This document shows, in pieces, positions 9,032 to 18,033 of a stretch of 56,800 nt of DNA; positions within the stretch are counted from its first letter, which is position 1; every line of letters begins with the position of its first letter. The DNA lies in the NCBI GenBank assembly GCA_021796515.1, contig JAKACC010000004.1:1-56800 (forward strand), read 5' to 3'. Made by a program: the position numbers and the translations under genes. This stretch comes from an archaeon. Lineage in GTDB: Archaea > Thermoproteota > Nitrososphaeria > Nitrososphaerales > Gagatemarchaeaceae. The notes under the pieces are model-generated. The model saw nothing but the letters and a program-made list of their open reading frames with translations, had not been told where the DNA came from and made no database searches.

Positions 9032-9940
9032 TTGTCGATAAAGGCCAACCTGAGGGCCCGCCAGAGGAGGAGGCGGATCATGTGGATCTCGATACTGGCG
9101 GCCGTGGCCGCCCTCATCGTCGTCTCATACTTCGTAGCCGCTTCGCTGAACGACCCCTACGCCAAGTACATCGGCCTCCCCGTCGACTCCGCGACCATGA
9201 ACGCGCTCACCGGGGTGAGCACGTCGACATTCGATGCCGTGGGAGCGCCCAGCGGCGTCTCGCCCCCGTTCAACATCACGGGCCCCCTCTTGACGTCCGG
9301 CGGGAAACCTGAGGTGCTCTACATAGGGGGGGACTACTGCCCGTACTGCGCCGTCGAGCGGTGGAGCCTGATAATAGCGCTGTCGCGCTTCGGGAACTTC
9401 AGCGGCCTTCAGTACATGCTCTCTTCGAGCACAGACGTAAACAAGAACTCCCCGACCTTCACGTTCACCAACGCGAACTACACGAGCAAGTACGTCTCAT
9501 TCGTCGCAGTTGAAGAATGGGACAGGAGCGGGAACGTGATACAGACCCCCACGACGGAACAGTCCAGCCTGATGGCGCAATACGACACCTGCGCTTCCAC
9601 GGGGCGAAGCGGCTCCATCCCCTTCTTGGACATAGCCAACCAGTACGTGCTCAACTGCGGGGCCCAGTTCAACCCGTCCTGCCAACCCCTGACCCCGCTC
9701 TGCATATCCGGAGACAACTGGACCCAGATCACCTCCCACCTGAACGACCCGACCAACCCCAAGACCCAGGCCATAGTCGGGGCGGCCAACTACCTCGTCT
9801 CGGCCATCTGCCAGGTGACCGGCGGGAAGCCGAGCTCCGTCTGCAGTCAGACCTACGCCCAGCAGAACCTTTCCTACTCGCCGCAGGCGGCTTCCTTCCA
9901 GCCGACGCTCATGGCGGTCCCCACACGACCACTGGAGTAG
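9032..9940 (+). CDS. DUF929 membrane-anchored protein with thioredoxin-like CPYC motif
   Basis: N-terminal TM ([21 protein letters not shown]), then [39 protein letters not shown]. Confidence 0.83.
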   Translation: MSIKANLRARQRRRRIMWISILAAVAALIVVSYFVAASLNDPYAKYIGLPVDSATMNALTGVSTSTFDAVGAPSGVSPPFNITGPLLTSGGKPEVLYIGGDYCPYCAVERWSLIIALSRFGNFSGLQYMLSSSTDVNKNSPTFTFTNANYTSKYVSFVAVEEWDRSGNVIQTPTTEQSSLMAQYDTCASTGRSGSIPFLDIANQYVLNCGAQFNPSCQPLTPLCISGDNWTQITSHLNDPTNPKTQAIVGAANYLVSAICQVTGGKPSSVCSQTYAQQNLSYSPQAASFQPTLMAVPTRPLE

Positions 9941-9942
9941 CG

Positions 9943-10395
9943 TTGGACCGTCTCACCAAGGCGTTTGTCGCCCTCTCTGCCGCAGGGATCGTCATAGCCG
10001 TCTACCACGGCTACGACGAAATCACGGCGTACTCGGGCCCGCTCTCGAACGGCTGCAGCGTCTTCACCGGCTTCAACCCGTTCCTATCGTGTACCACCGT
10101 GTTCGCAGGAGGGCATGACACCTTCCCTCCAGGCCCCTATGGGATCCCTCTCTACGTCTACGGCCTCGTCTGGTTCCCCTTGATGACCGCCCTCGCCCTC
10201 TACTTCGGGCGGAGGGGGCCCCTCAACGGAGAGGTTATGGTCCCGGTGCTGATGGTGGGGAACCTCTTCACGGTCTATCTCTGGTACATCGAGCTAGTCG
10301 TCATCCAGGCCCTCTGCCCCGTCTGTGTCTCCATGTACATCCTGAACTACGCCATGTCCGGGCTCGCCTTCAAGGCCCTGGCGAGCGCCTCCTAG
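9943..10395 (+). CDS. Vitamin K epoxide reductase (VKOR)-family membrane protein
   Basis: From TTG 9943: MDRLTKAFVALSAAGIVIAVYHGYDEI...LSCTTVFAGG...FTVYLWYIELVVIQALCPVCVSMYILNY; CxxC and upstream Cys as in VKOR. ORF track start 9517 is a frame artefact. Confidence 0.82.
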   Translation: MDRLTKAFVALSAAGIVIAVYHGYDEITAYSGPLSNGCSVFTGFNPFLSCTTVFAGGHDTFPPGPYGIPLYVYGLVWFPLMTALALYFGRRGPLNGEVMVPVLMVGNLFTVYLWYIELVVIQALCPVCVSMYILNYAMSGLAFKALASAS

Positions 10396-10402
10396 GCCCG
10401 GC

Positions 10403-10924
10403 TCACTCGATTCCAGGAGGCTCCTGGCAGCTGATGTTAGAAGGGGATATCGGCAGGTTTCCCGCCGAGATAGACGGGACGTTGTATACTATGGTGAACT
10501 GGCTCCCCCCGGCAAGGGGTTTGACGGCGATGGACAGGTCGACGTTGGAAAGTGCCGGCGACTCGGTGATGGTAAAGGGCATGAATATGCTCTGCCCTTC
10601 CGTCACGTTCGACAGGCCTATGCCGCACACCGGGGTGTTGGCCGCGTCGGTGGCGGGGGACGTGAGCTGGGCATAGAGCGGAAGCGCGCTCGCGTTCTGC
10701 CAGGTCAGGGTGAAGGCGAACTCGGTCCCGTTGAACGATGACGAGGAGACGGTCGCGTAGTTGGCGAAGGGCTCGGTCCGGGTCGGGAAACTGTCGTTGG
10801 CATATGCAAGGTATCCGATGTACAGCCCGAAGATCACCGCTCCCACGATCGCTACGACCACCAGGGCCTTCGGCAGTGACAGTCTGGTGCGGGCCCTTTC
10901 CCTGGGGCCGCTACCTGAGGTCAT
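10403..10924 (-). CDS. Signal-anchored extracytoplasmic protein, unknown
   Basis: One N-terminal TM (ALVVVAIVGAVIFGLYIGYLAY) followed by a Ser/Thr/Asn-rich ectodomain. Confidence 0.65.
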   Translation of the reverse strand: MTSGSGPRERARTRLSLPKALVVVAIVGAVIFGLYIGYLAYANDSFPTRTEPFANYATVSSSSFNGTEFAFTLTWQNASALPLYAQLTSPATDAANTPVCGIGLSNVTEGQSIFMPFTITESPALSNVDLSIAVKPLAGGSQFTIVYNVPSISAGNLPISPSNISCQEPPGIE

Positions 10925-11654
10925 CTAGCCTCGAGGACGAACGCATCAGGCTCAGGATTCTGTCGAAGTAGGATCCGAGCGCTGCCCGGAACCTCTCCGC
11001 CTTCCAGCTCGGATCCGCGCCTTCGAGGAACTTCTCAAGCCATTCGAAGTCCTGATCAGACCTCCCCCCCATGGACGAAACGAACGACTTGTTCCTGTAG
11101 TGCATGTCGCTCTCATTCTCGAATTCCCCCCTCCTCTTCAGCGAAGCTACCGCGAAGGCGTTCCTACAGAGGAGCCCGGCGTCTGTGACCGGATCCCCGG
11201 AGGGCCTGTCAGAGACCCATTCGGCGAAGAACTTCTTGGTCATCCCTCTCTCCTTCTCGCCCATCACCTCGAAGACGACGTCGTCTACGAGCACGTTTTG
11301 GAGGTGGTTGAAGGCGTCGATGAGGAGCTCCGTCTCCTTCGCCCTCAGCCCGTCTCTCTCCTTGAGCTCTTCCAGGACCTCCTCCAAGACGCCGCCGTCG
11401 TGCGAGCTCGCTCCCTGCTCGGTGAAGTATACATGCGCCAGCTCATGGAGGACGAGCCCTCCGAGCATCTCCGAGTCGAGGGCCCACTCAGAGATCAGGA
11501 TCCTGTGGGCATCGCCCTCCTTCCGCGCGTATCCCATTATAGCCAGGCTGGGTTCGACGTTGAGCGCCACTTTGGATTTGACCACATACCCCTTCTGCCG
11601 CATGCGCTCCAGCGCCCAGTCGAGAGTGTTCTGGAGGGACCTGTCGGTGCTCAT
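10911..11654 (-). CDS. Putative zinc metallopeptidase-like protein (HELAH)
   Basis: GGLVLHELAHVYFTEQGASSHDGG; ATG at 11654 preferred over the ORF start 11726. Confidence 0.65.
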   Translation of the reverse strand: MSTDRSLQNTLDWALERMRQKGYVVKSKVALNVEPSLAIMGYARKEGDAHRILISEWALDSEMLGGLVLHELAHVYFTEQGASSHDGGVLEEVLEELKERDGLRAKETELLIDAFNHLQNVLVDDVVFEVMGEKERGMTKKFFAEWVSDRPSGDPVTDAGLLCRNAFAVASLKRRGEFENESDMHYRNKSFVSSMGGRSDQDFEWLEKFLEGADPSWKAERFRAALGSYFDRILSLMRSSSRLDDLR

Positions 11655-11760
11655 GGCGCGCATTGCCGGACGCGCGTTGCGCTTCAGACGGATAAACATC
11701 TCGGTCTGAATCGAAACCGGGGCCACGCGACAGCAATCCTATTCTATCGGAGCGTCGGCG

Positions 11761-12195
11761 TTGGGAGGGATGGATTCCAGACGACTCGCCGCAGGAGGAC
11801 TGGCTATCCTCGGGGGTGTGCTCATGCTCGGGAGCGGCTATGTCTCGCGGGGGTTCCTTTACACCGCCCTCGGGTACGCGGAGCCTCACATCTCGGCCTT
11901 CCTGAGTGGAGAATACGCGGGCGCGGCGGTGCTCGCGATCACTATCGTCCAGGCGGTCATCGCCCTTGGGGGCGCCACGGTCGCTGCCGGAGGGCTCGCG
12001 GTCATAGCGAGACACGCGACCGTCGGAAGGACCCTGATATGGCTCGGCGGGGGTGCGGGCTTCCTGGGCCTGTTGGTGGGGTTCGGATACTCCGCGTACA
12101 GGCTGGGCGGTGTGAATCCGGTTCTGGGGTATCTCCCATACTGGGTGGGCCTATTGATGGCGATCGTTGCGAGAAGGCTCGCGAAGGGCGCATGA
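11761..12195 (+). CDS. Multi-pass membrane protein, unknown
   Basis: 144 aa with several hydrophobic helices. Confidence 0.6.
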   Translation: MGGMDSRRLAAGGLAILGGVLMLGSGYVSRGFLYTALGYAEPHISAFLSGEYAGAAVLAITIVQAVIALGGATVAAGGLAVIARHATVGRTLIWLGGGAGFLGLLVGFGYSAYRLGGVNPVLGYLPYWVGLLMAIVARRLAKGA

Positions 12196-12286
12196 ACCTG
12201 CTGAAGGCACCGAGGGAGATGCGTCTGCCCGAGGCAGGCGTCGCGACACCGGCTGGGCGCCTCCGCAGGAATTCGGAGACACTCTG

Positions 12287-13027
12287 CTAATGGTAGATGC
12301 TCTCTTTGGGGGCTGTCCTCGGGGGGGCTGCGGGCAGGGCCTTGGAGCGCAGCTCTTCTAGGTCCAGGTCGAACCCGGCCAAGCCCCCGAGGACCCCAAG
12401 GAGCCTGATGACGGAACGGACGTGCGGGCTGGGCTCTCCGTGGTCCACGGAGAGCTTGTACCCCCTGATTCCATGCTCCTTCGCCATGGCGACCACCATG
12501 GAGGCGAAGAAGGGGGCCGGCTCCTCTCCCAGTATCTTTACGCCGTTTTTCTTGAGCTTGGAGACTCCGACGGCGTCCGTAGCGAACCCCGACGCCTCAG
12601 GGTCGGCCTCTGGTGGGAGCGGATTCTCCGCCCACCTCGCTCCGATCGAGTAGAGCTCCTTCACCCCCATCTCCTCCGCCTTCGACAGGAGAAACTGGGC
12701 GAATCCGTACTGCTCGTCTATGGGGCTCGCGTCTCCGGCGAACAGGACGATGTCGCGCTTCCCCCTGCAGAGGTAGAACCCGCATTCCTGCAGGGAAGCC
12801 AACCCCTCCTCCCTGACTATGATTTCAGGCGGGAAGGCCGAAGCCCTGACGGTCCCTATCTTCTTGAATTCCATCTTCTTCAGCATGTACTGCCCGAGCT
12901 CTCGGGCCTGTGAGTAGAGTGCACGATACTGCGGCATTGCGGTGGAGACCGCGACGACCATGACAGAGTCTTTGAGCGGGCGGCCGGCGGCCCCCTGGTA
13001 ATCTAGCCACATGAGACGGGGCGCCAC
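12287..13027 (-). CDS. PAC2 family protein (proteasome assembly chaperone-like)
   Basis: TVRASAFPPEIIVREEGLASLQECGFYLCRGKRDIVLFAGDASPIDEQYGFAQFLLSKAEEMGVKELYSIGA. Confidence 0.75.
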   Translation of the reverse strand: MAPRLMWLDYQGAAGRPLKDSVMVVAVSTAMPQYRALYSQARELGQYMLKKMEFKKIGTVRASAFPPEIIVREEGLASLQECGFYLCRGKRDIVLFAGDASPIDEQYGFAQFLLSKAEEMGVKELYSIGARWAENPLPPEADPEASGFATDAVGVSKLKKNGVKILGEEPAPFFASMVVAMAKEHGIRGYKLSVDHGEPSPHVRSVIRLLGVLGGLAGFDLDLEELRSKALPAAPPRTAPKESIYH

Positions 13028-13120
13028 GGGTCCCCCCGCTTATTTAACCATCCCAAGGAAAGAGGAGATCGGCATGGCGATTTTAAATAGACGCGGAAGA
13101 GAAACTTCCTCAGCCCGTTC

Positions 13121-14665
13121 ATGAGCGCCTACTGGACGACGCTTTCTCACAATGGGGTCAACTTTCCCGACCCCTACCTGCCCGACGACCTGTCGATATC
13201 GGTGAGAGGGAAGGTCGTTCCTCTATCGGCCTTGGCCGAAGAAATGGCATACAACTTCGCCAAGAAGAAGGACACGCCCTATGTCCAGGACCCGGTCTTC
13301 CAGTCCAACTTCGTCTCGGACTTCGTCACGGAGCTTCCAGATTGGTGCAAGGGGGCGAGGTTCAATGACTTCGATTTCACCCTGCTGAACAGGAAGGTGG
13401 ACCGCGAGAAGGCTGCGAAGGAAGCCATGTCCAAGGAGGAGAGGAAGTCCCTGGCCGCTTCGAGGAAGGAAAGACGGGAGTCCCTGAAGGCGAGGTACGG
13501 CAAGGCGGTCCTCGACGGGAAGGAAGTGGACATCGCAAACTGGATGGTGGAGCCTCCAGGACTGTTCATGGGTCGGGGGCAGCACCCTCTCAGGGGAAGG
13601 TGGAAGCCGAGGGTGGGCGCCTCTGACGTCGTGCTCAACCTCGGGGAGTCGGCCCGGGTCCCGCCGGGGGACTGGAAGGAAGTGGTTCACGATCACAACT
13701 CCATGTGGATGGCCAAATGGATCGACAAGCTTACGGACAAGGAAAAGTACGTCTGGCTCCACGAAAGCTCGCCCCTTCAGCAGTCCCGGAGCAAGGCGAA
13801 GTACGACAACGCGAGGAAGGTCGGGACCCACCTCGACAGGATTCGGGGAAAGATGAACAAGGAGCTCGACGCGAAGGACGAAAGGCTGAGGCAGGTCGCA
13901 ACGGTGTGCTATCTGATTGACACCTTCGGAATGAGGGTCGGAGACGAGAAGGACGAAGACGAGGCGGACACGGTCGGGGCGAGCACCCTCAGAGTCGAGC
14001 ACGTCACGCTTGGCGGAGACCTCGCAGAGTTCAACTTCCTTGGGAAGGATTCGGTCCTGTGGCACAAGTCTGAGAAGGTGCCCGCATCCGTGGCACGGAA
14101 CCTCAGGGAGTTCATGTCCGGGAAGAGTCCAGGGGACGAGGTGTTCCACAACGTCAGCTCCGGTATGGTCAACCAGTTCCTTTCATCCATAGTCCCCGGA
14201 GCCACTGCAAAGGTGTTCAGGACGTTCCACGCGACGGCGAAGGCACGGGAGGTCTTGGGCGCGAAAGACATGAGGGAAGCTGACGACCTAGACAAGCTCT
14301 ACCATGCCAAGGAGGCCAACCTGCAGGCCGCAGTGTTCTGCAACCACCAGAGGACCCCTCCGAAGAGCTGGGAGGAGTCTCGTTTGAAGAAGAAGCAGAA
14401 GCTAGAAGAAGCGGTCTCCAGGAACGACGTGAAGAGGATCCCGAAGCTCAGGCGCGAGCTCGAGTTCTACGAGAGGACCAAGAACTACAACCTGAACACT
14501 TCGCTGAAGAACTACATCGACCCAAGGGTGTACAAGGCGTGGTGCGACTACGTGGGGCTCGAGTGGGCCAAGGTGTACAGCAAGTCTCTGCAGAAGAAGT
14601 TTGCATGGGCCGCGAAATCCTCGACGAAGTGGGAGGGTTCCCGACCTGGAGAGCCGGAGCCCTAG
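13121..14665 (+). CDS. top1B: Eukaryote-like DNA topoisomerase IB
   Basis: Full-length TopoIB: GRGQHPLRGRWKPRV, KYVWLHESSPLQQSRSKAKYDNARKV, LIDTFGMRVGDEKDEDEADTVGASTLRVEHV, and NTSLKNYIDPRVYKAWC with catalytic Tyr context; TATA-like ttttaaat at about 13081. Confidence 0.96.
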   Translation: MSAYWTTLSHNGVNFPDPYLPDDLSISVRGKVVPLSALAEEMAYNFAKKKDTPYVQDPVFQSNFVSDFVTELPDWCKGARFNDFDFTLLNRKVDREKAAKEAMSKEERKSLAASRKERRESLKARYGKAVLDGKEVDIANWMVEPPGLFMGRGQHPLRGRWKPRVGASDVVLNLGESARVPPGDWKEVVHDHNSMWMAKWIDKLTDKEKYVWLHESSPLQQSRSKAKYDNARKVGTHLDRIRGKMNKELDAKDERLRQVATVCYLIDTFGMRVGDEKDEDEADTVGASTLRVEHVTLGGDLAEFNFLGKDSVLWHKSEKVPASVARNLREFMSGKSPGDEVFHNVSSGMVNQFLSSIVPGATAKVFRTFHATAKAREVLGAKDMREADDLDKLYHAKEANLQAAVFCNHQRTPPKSWEESRLKKKQKLEEAVSRNDVKRIPKLRRELEFYERTKNYNLNTSLKNYIDPRVYKAWCDYVGLEWAKVYSKSLQKKFAWAAKSSTKWEGSRPGEPEP

Positions 14666-15669
14666 CCTCTCAGAGGGGGTCTGCGAAATACCCGCCACAG
14701 TTCGTCCTGCGGGGCGTCGGTCATCGCTAGTTTCGAGCCGCCTCTGCCGACGACCAACCTGGCCCCCTCCGCAAAGTTCCCTATGCGCGTGACCCTGCAC
14801 ATCCCGCCGAGCGCTTTCTCCACCCTGATCTCCTCCCCCTTCCTCACGGCCAGAAGGAGCGCCCCAGAGCCTATGAGCTTCAGCGGGTCGATCGACAGAG
14901 CCTCGCATATCTTCGCAGTTTCTGGGAGCACCGGGACCAGCTCTCTTCTGAGCACGAATCCAAGGCCCGAGGCCAGTGACATCTCATAGGCGGCCCCGAG
15001 GACGCCTCCTTCGGTGCAGTCGTGCATCGCGTGGATGCTCCCGGTCGCGAATGCGGCCACGGCCTCCTCGACGACGCTGACCTGGGAGATGAGGCTCCCC
15101 GCCCTCCGCAAGGCGGCCTGCGGGACGCCCCGCAGCAGGTCGGCGCGCTCGGTTGCTATCTCCGACGTCCCTTCCAGCCCGGCGAACTTCGTCATCATCA
15201 TCGTGTCGCCTGCCTTGGCCCCACTCGAAGAAACGTACTTCTTCGCATAGCCGAACGCCGTGACCACGACTATCGTCTTCTTCAGTCCGGGGGTGACCTC
15301 CGTGTGCCCCCCCACGATGGCCATCCTCAGCGACGCCGCAGTTTCGTGCATCTGCTTCCCGATCCCGGCGGCGTCCTCGACCGAAGAGCCCTCTGCCAGA
15401 AGGACGACGGTCTCGGCGAACATCGGCCTGGTCCCGCTGGTGGCCACGTCGTTGGCGCTCACGTGGATGGCGTAGCGTCCGATGTCCTCGGTGGCGCCGG
15501 TTATGGGATCGGCTGACACGAGGAGGAATCCGCCGTCCAGCCTGACTGTGGCGAAATCGAGGCCGGGCTTCGGCCCTTCGACGACCAGGTCCGAATGTGC
15601 GCCTATGCCGGTCAACATCGTCCGCCGCAGGATGTCGATGGGGAGCTTCCCCAGCTGGAGCCGCTTCAA
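14662..15669 (-). CDS. AIR synthase-related (HypE-like) protein
   Basis: SADPITGATEDIGRYAIHVSANDVATSGTRPMFAETVVLL and VVGRGGSKL; PurM/HypE superfamily. Confidence 0.8.
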   Translation of the reverse strand: MKRLQLGKLPIDILRRTMLTGIGAHSDLVVEGPKPGLDFATVRLDGGFLLVSADPITGATEDIGRYAIHVSANDVATSGTRPMFAETVVLLAEGSSVEDAAGIGKQMHETAASLRMAIVGGHTEVTPGLKKTIVVVTAFGYAKKYVSSSGAKAGDTMMMTKFAGLEGTSEIATERADLLRGVPQAALRRAGSLISQVSVVEEAVAAFATGSIHAMHDCTEGGVLGAAYEMSLASGLGFVLRRELVPVLPETAKICEALSIDPLKLIGSGALLLAVRKGEEIRVEKALGGMCRVTRIGNFAEGARLVVGRGGSKLAMTDAPQDELWRVFRRPPLRG

Positions 15670-15694
15670 CTCCCATCACCAGGCACGGGACGCT

Positions 15695-16408
15695 TCACGA
15701 CAGCAGGCGCTCCGCGTTGTCATGAAGGACCTTGCGTTGGAGGCGGTCGTCGAGCCCAGAGACCCGGACCTTCTGGAGCTCCACGGAGTAGTCGTGGAAA
15801 GGGTAGTCTGAGCCGAAGACGACCCTATCCTCCCCCACGCGCTCGACCGCCTCCCTGATCTTGGAATGCATCGACACCCCCGAAGTCTCTAGCGTTATGT
15901 TGTCGAACTTCTTCGCCGTATCTATGGCCGCCTTGATGTAGACCCCGTGGGCGTGACCCATGTGGAGCATGACTATCCTGGCTCGTGGATACTTCTCCGC
16001 CAACTCCCCTATGCTCCACGGGAGCGAGAACGGAGGATGGCCTGAGTGGATGGCCACCGGGAGGCGCCTTGACGCCATGAACTCCACGATGGGTCCGACC
16101 TCGTCGTCGGTGGGGAGGAACGCATGCAAGAGAGGGTGGAGCTTCACCCCCATGAACCCCCATTCGTCGACCGCCTTCTGGACGAGGTTTAGCGCCCCCG
16201 GATCGTGGGGGTTAGGCCAGACATACCCGACCAGCCTTCCAGGGTGGGAGTCGACGGCCCGCCTGACTAGGTCGTTGTCGAGGCCGAAGACGGCCGCCTT
16301 TTCAACTTCGAACTTGTCCATCTGCTCGAGAAGTTGGTCTGCTGTGGCCGAGACCCCGGCCCAGCTTTCGAACACTCCGATGTGGGCGTGGGCGTCTATC
16401 ACTGCCAC
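15695..16408 (-). CDS. Amidohydrolase family protein (TIM-barrel)
   Basis: MAVIDAHAHIGVF...GVKLHPLLHAFLP...VAIHSGHPPFSLPWSIGELAEKYPRARIVMLHMGHAH...VVFGSDYPF. Confidence 0.85.
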   Translation of the reverse strand: MAVIDAHAHIGVFESWAGVSATADQLLEQMDKFEVEKAAVFGLDNDLVRRAVDSHPGRLVGYVWPNPHDPGALNLVQKAVDEWGFMGVKLHPLLHAFLPTDDEVGPIVEFMASRRLPVAIHSGHPPFSLPWSIGELAEKYPRARIVMLHMGHAHGVYIKAAIDTAKKFDNITLETSGVSMHSKIREAVERVGEDRVVFGSDYPFHDYSVELQKVRVSGLDDRLQRKVLHDNAERLLS

Positions 16409-16414
16409 TGGGCA

Positions 16415-17992
16415 TCAGTCCGGTGGGAGCCTAGAGTGGAGCGTGGATAGGTCTATGCCTCTCTTCTTGTTGTACCAGCGCGAGGCCGCGTAGACTACAG
16501 CTGGGACGGCGACAACGACGGCGGTGAAGACCTCGGCAGGGACCGAGAACGGTCCCACCGCGGGGTTCGCTATGCTGTTGTATCCTAGATACGCGAACAG
16601 CGTTGCGGCTGCTACGCCGAGGACGGACAGCAGGGGGACCCCCCTCCTCTGCCCGTAGATGTCTCTCCTGGTCAGGGGGAGAAGGATCGCGCAGATGGCC
16701 GCGAGGAACCAGACGACGCTGTAGAAGAAGATGGAGTTGACCTGGGTGGCTATGAATGAAGTGAAATACTGAAGGTACATCGGGACCACCGCTAGGATCG
16801 CAGCGAAGCCTATGGCCACCGTGGGTGTATGGAACCTGTCGCTGACGCTGGCGAACCGCGCCGGTATCACCCTGTCGAACGACCATGCGAGGAAGAGCCT
16901 GCTGATGAACGCGATCGCCAGCCACGACCACCCTATGTTCCCGACGAAGAGGGCTGCCACCAGGAACCAGAGCAGGTAGGGGTTCCCGTTCAGGACGGTC
17001 GCGAAGGCCGTGGGGACTGTGGCCACTCCCCCGTTCGACACCGTCCATGCTTCAATGAAGGATATGCCTACCCTCGAGTCGATGAGGTAGGTCAGCCCGA
17101 ACCAGATGGCGATCGATACTACTTCAGCGAGGACGAGCCCATAGAGCAGGGACCTCCTGGGCTTCTTCAGTTCGCCTCCTACCAGCTGCATGACCGGGTA
17201 CGGCCCGATGCTCACGAAGAGGAGCGGGACGACTGCGCTGAGGTTGGCGAGGCTGGCTCCGGGGGTGTATCCCTTCGCCTCGGCTTGGGCCATCACCGCG
17301 CTCATCCCTCCGCTGAAGTGACTGGCGTAGGCGCTCGCGAACTGAGAGCTGCTGGTCGTCGTGAAGATCACCAAGACCATGGCCATAGCCACGGCTCCCA
17401 TCCCGAAGAATGCGTAGACTGCGTACTTCAGAACCCTCCCTCCAAGGGCCACGATGACCGTCCCCGCTAGGAGAATCAAGAGCCCCCCCGCCATCAACAG
17501 CTCAGGTGAGTTCGAAGTCCCGGGGTTCATCGTCGTCCCGAGTGAAGCCATCCACTGGTTCCCAAGGGCCTGCCCCGCGAAGGAGAGTTGCGTGCCCGCT
17601 TCTGTGAACGCCCAGTAAGAACCGGACCCTGCAGAGATCAAAAGCGCCACAAAGAAGAGGAAGCTCGCGACGAACCCCACCGGACTCGAGAGTATCCTGG
17701 AGATGAATACGTAGTCCCCTCCCGTCTTCGGCATTATGGAGGTCAGCTGCCAATACAAGACCACTATCACCAGGGCGATTACCCCCCAGACCGCGAGTCC
17801 GGCATAATAGTTCACGTTCTGGTAGTAGTCGGGGGTGACCCAGAAGATCCCCGCCCAGCTGGTGAGCCACGGGAAGAAGACGACCGTCCAGGCGAAGACG
17901 TCCCAGGCTGAGAGCTCCTTCACTATGCCTGTGGCCTCCCTCACGAATGTCTCGGGCAAAGCGCTTGTGGTCGTCCCGCCGGCCGATGACAT
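16415..17992 (-). CDS. APC family amino acid permease
   Basis: 525 aa, about 12 TM; LTSIMPKTGGDYVFISRILSSPVGFV. Confidence 0.85.
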   Translation of the reverse strand: MSSAGGTTTSALPETFVREATGIVKELSAWDVFAWTVVFFPWLTSWAGIFWVTPDYYQNVNYYAGLAVWGVIALVIVVLYWQLTSIMPKTGGDYVFISRILSSPVGFVASFLFFVALLISAGSGSYWAFTEAGTQLSFAGQALGNQWMASLGTTMNPGTSNSPELLMAGGLLILLAGTVIVALGGRVLKYAVYAFFGMGAVAMAMVLVIFTTTSSSQFASAYASHFSGGMSAVMAQAEAKGYTPGASLANLSAVVPLLFVSIGPYPVMQLVGGELKKPRRSLLYGLVLAEVVSIAIWFGLTYLIDSRVGISFIEAWTVSNGGVATVPTAFATVLNGNPYLLWFLVAALFVGNIGWSWLAIAFISRLFLAWSFDRVIPARFASVSDRFHTPTVAIGFAAILAVVPMYLQYFTSFIATQVNSIFFYSVVWFLAAICAILLPLTRRDIYGQRRGVPLLSVLGVAAATLFAYLGYNSIANPAVGPFSVPAEVFTAVVVAVPAVVYAASRWYNKKRGIDLSTLHSRLPPD

Positions 17993-18033
17993 ATAAGCTG
18001 CAACCTATATATCAGCCCGGCGGCCGATCCGTC

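Noticed and set aside
9517-9942. ORF-track start of the 292-aa plus ORF 9517-10395
   Set aside because: The first 140 residues are an out-of-frame reading of the DUF929 gene; the genuine VKOR-like CDS begins at TTG 9943.
12430-12460. Hairpin GGCTCTCCGTGG/CCACGGAGAGC-like sequence
   Set aside because: It lies inside the PAC2 coding sequence (KLSVDHGEPSPH) and is explained by codon content.
13223-14149. 308-aa minus-strand ORF within topoisomerase IB
   Set aside because: Antisense shadow of an unambiguous conserved gene; Pro/Arg/Val-rich composition typical of spurious GC-rich frames.
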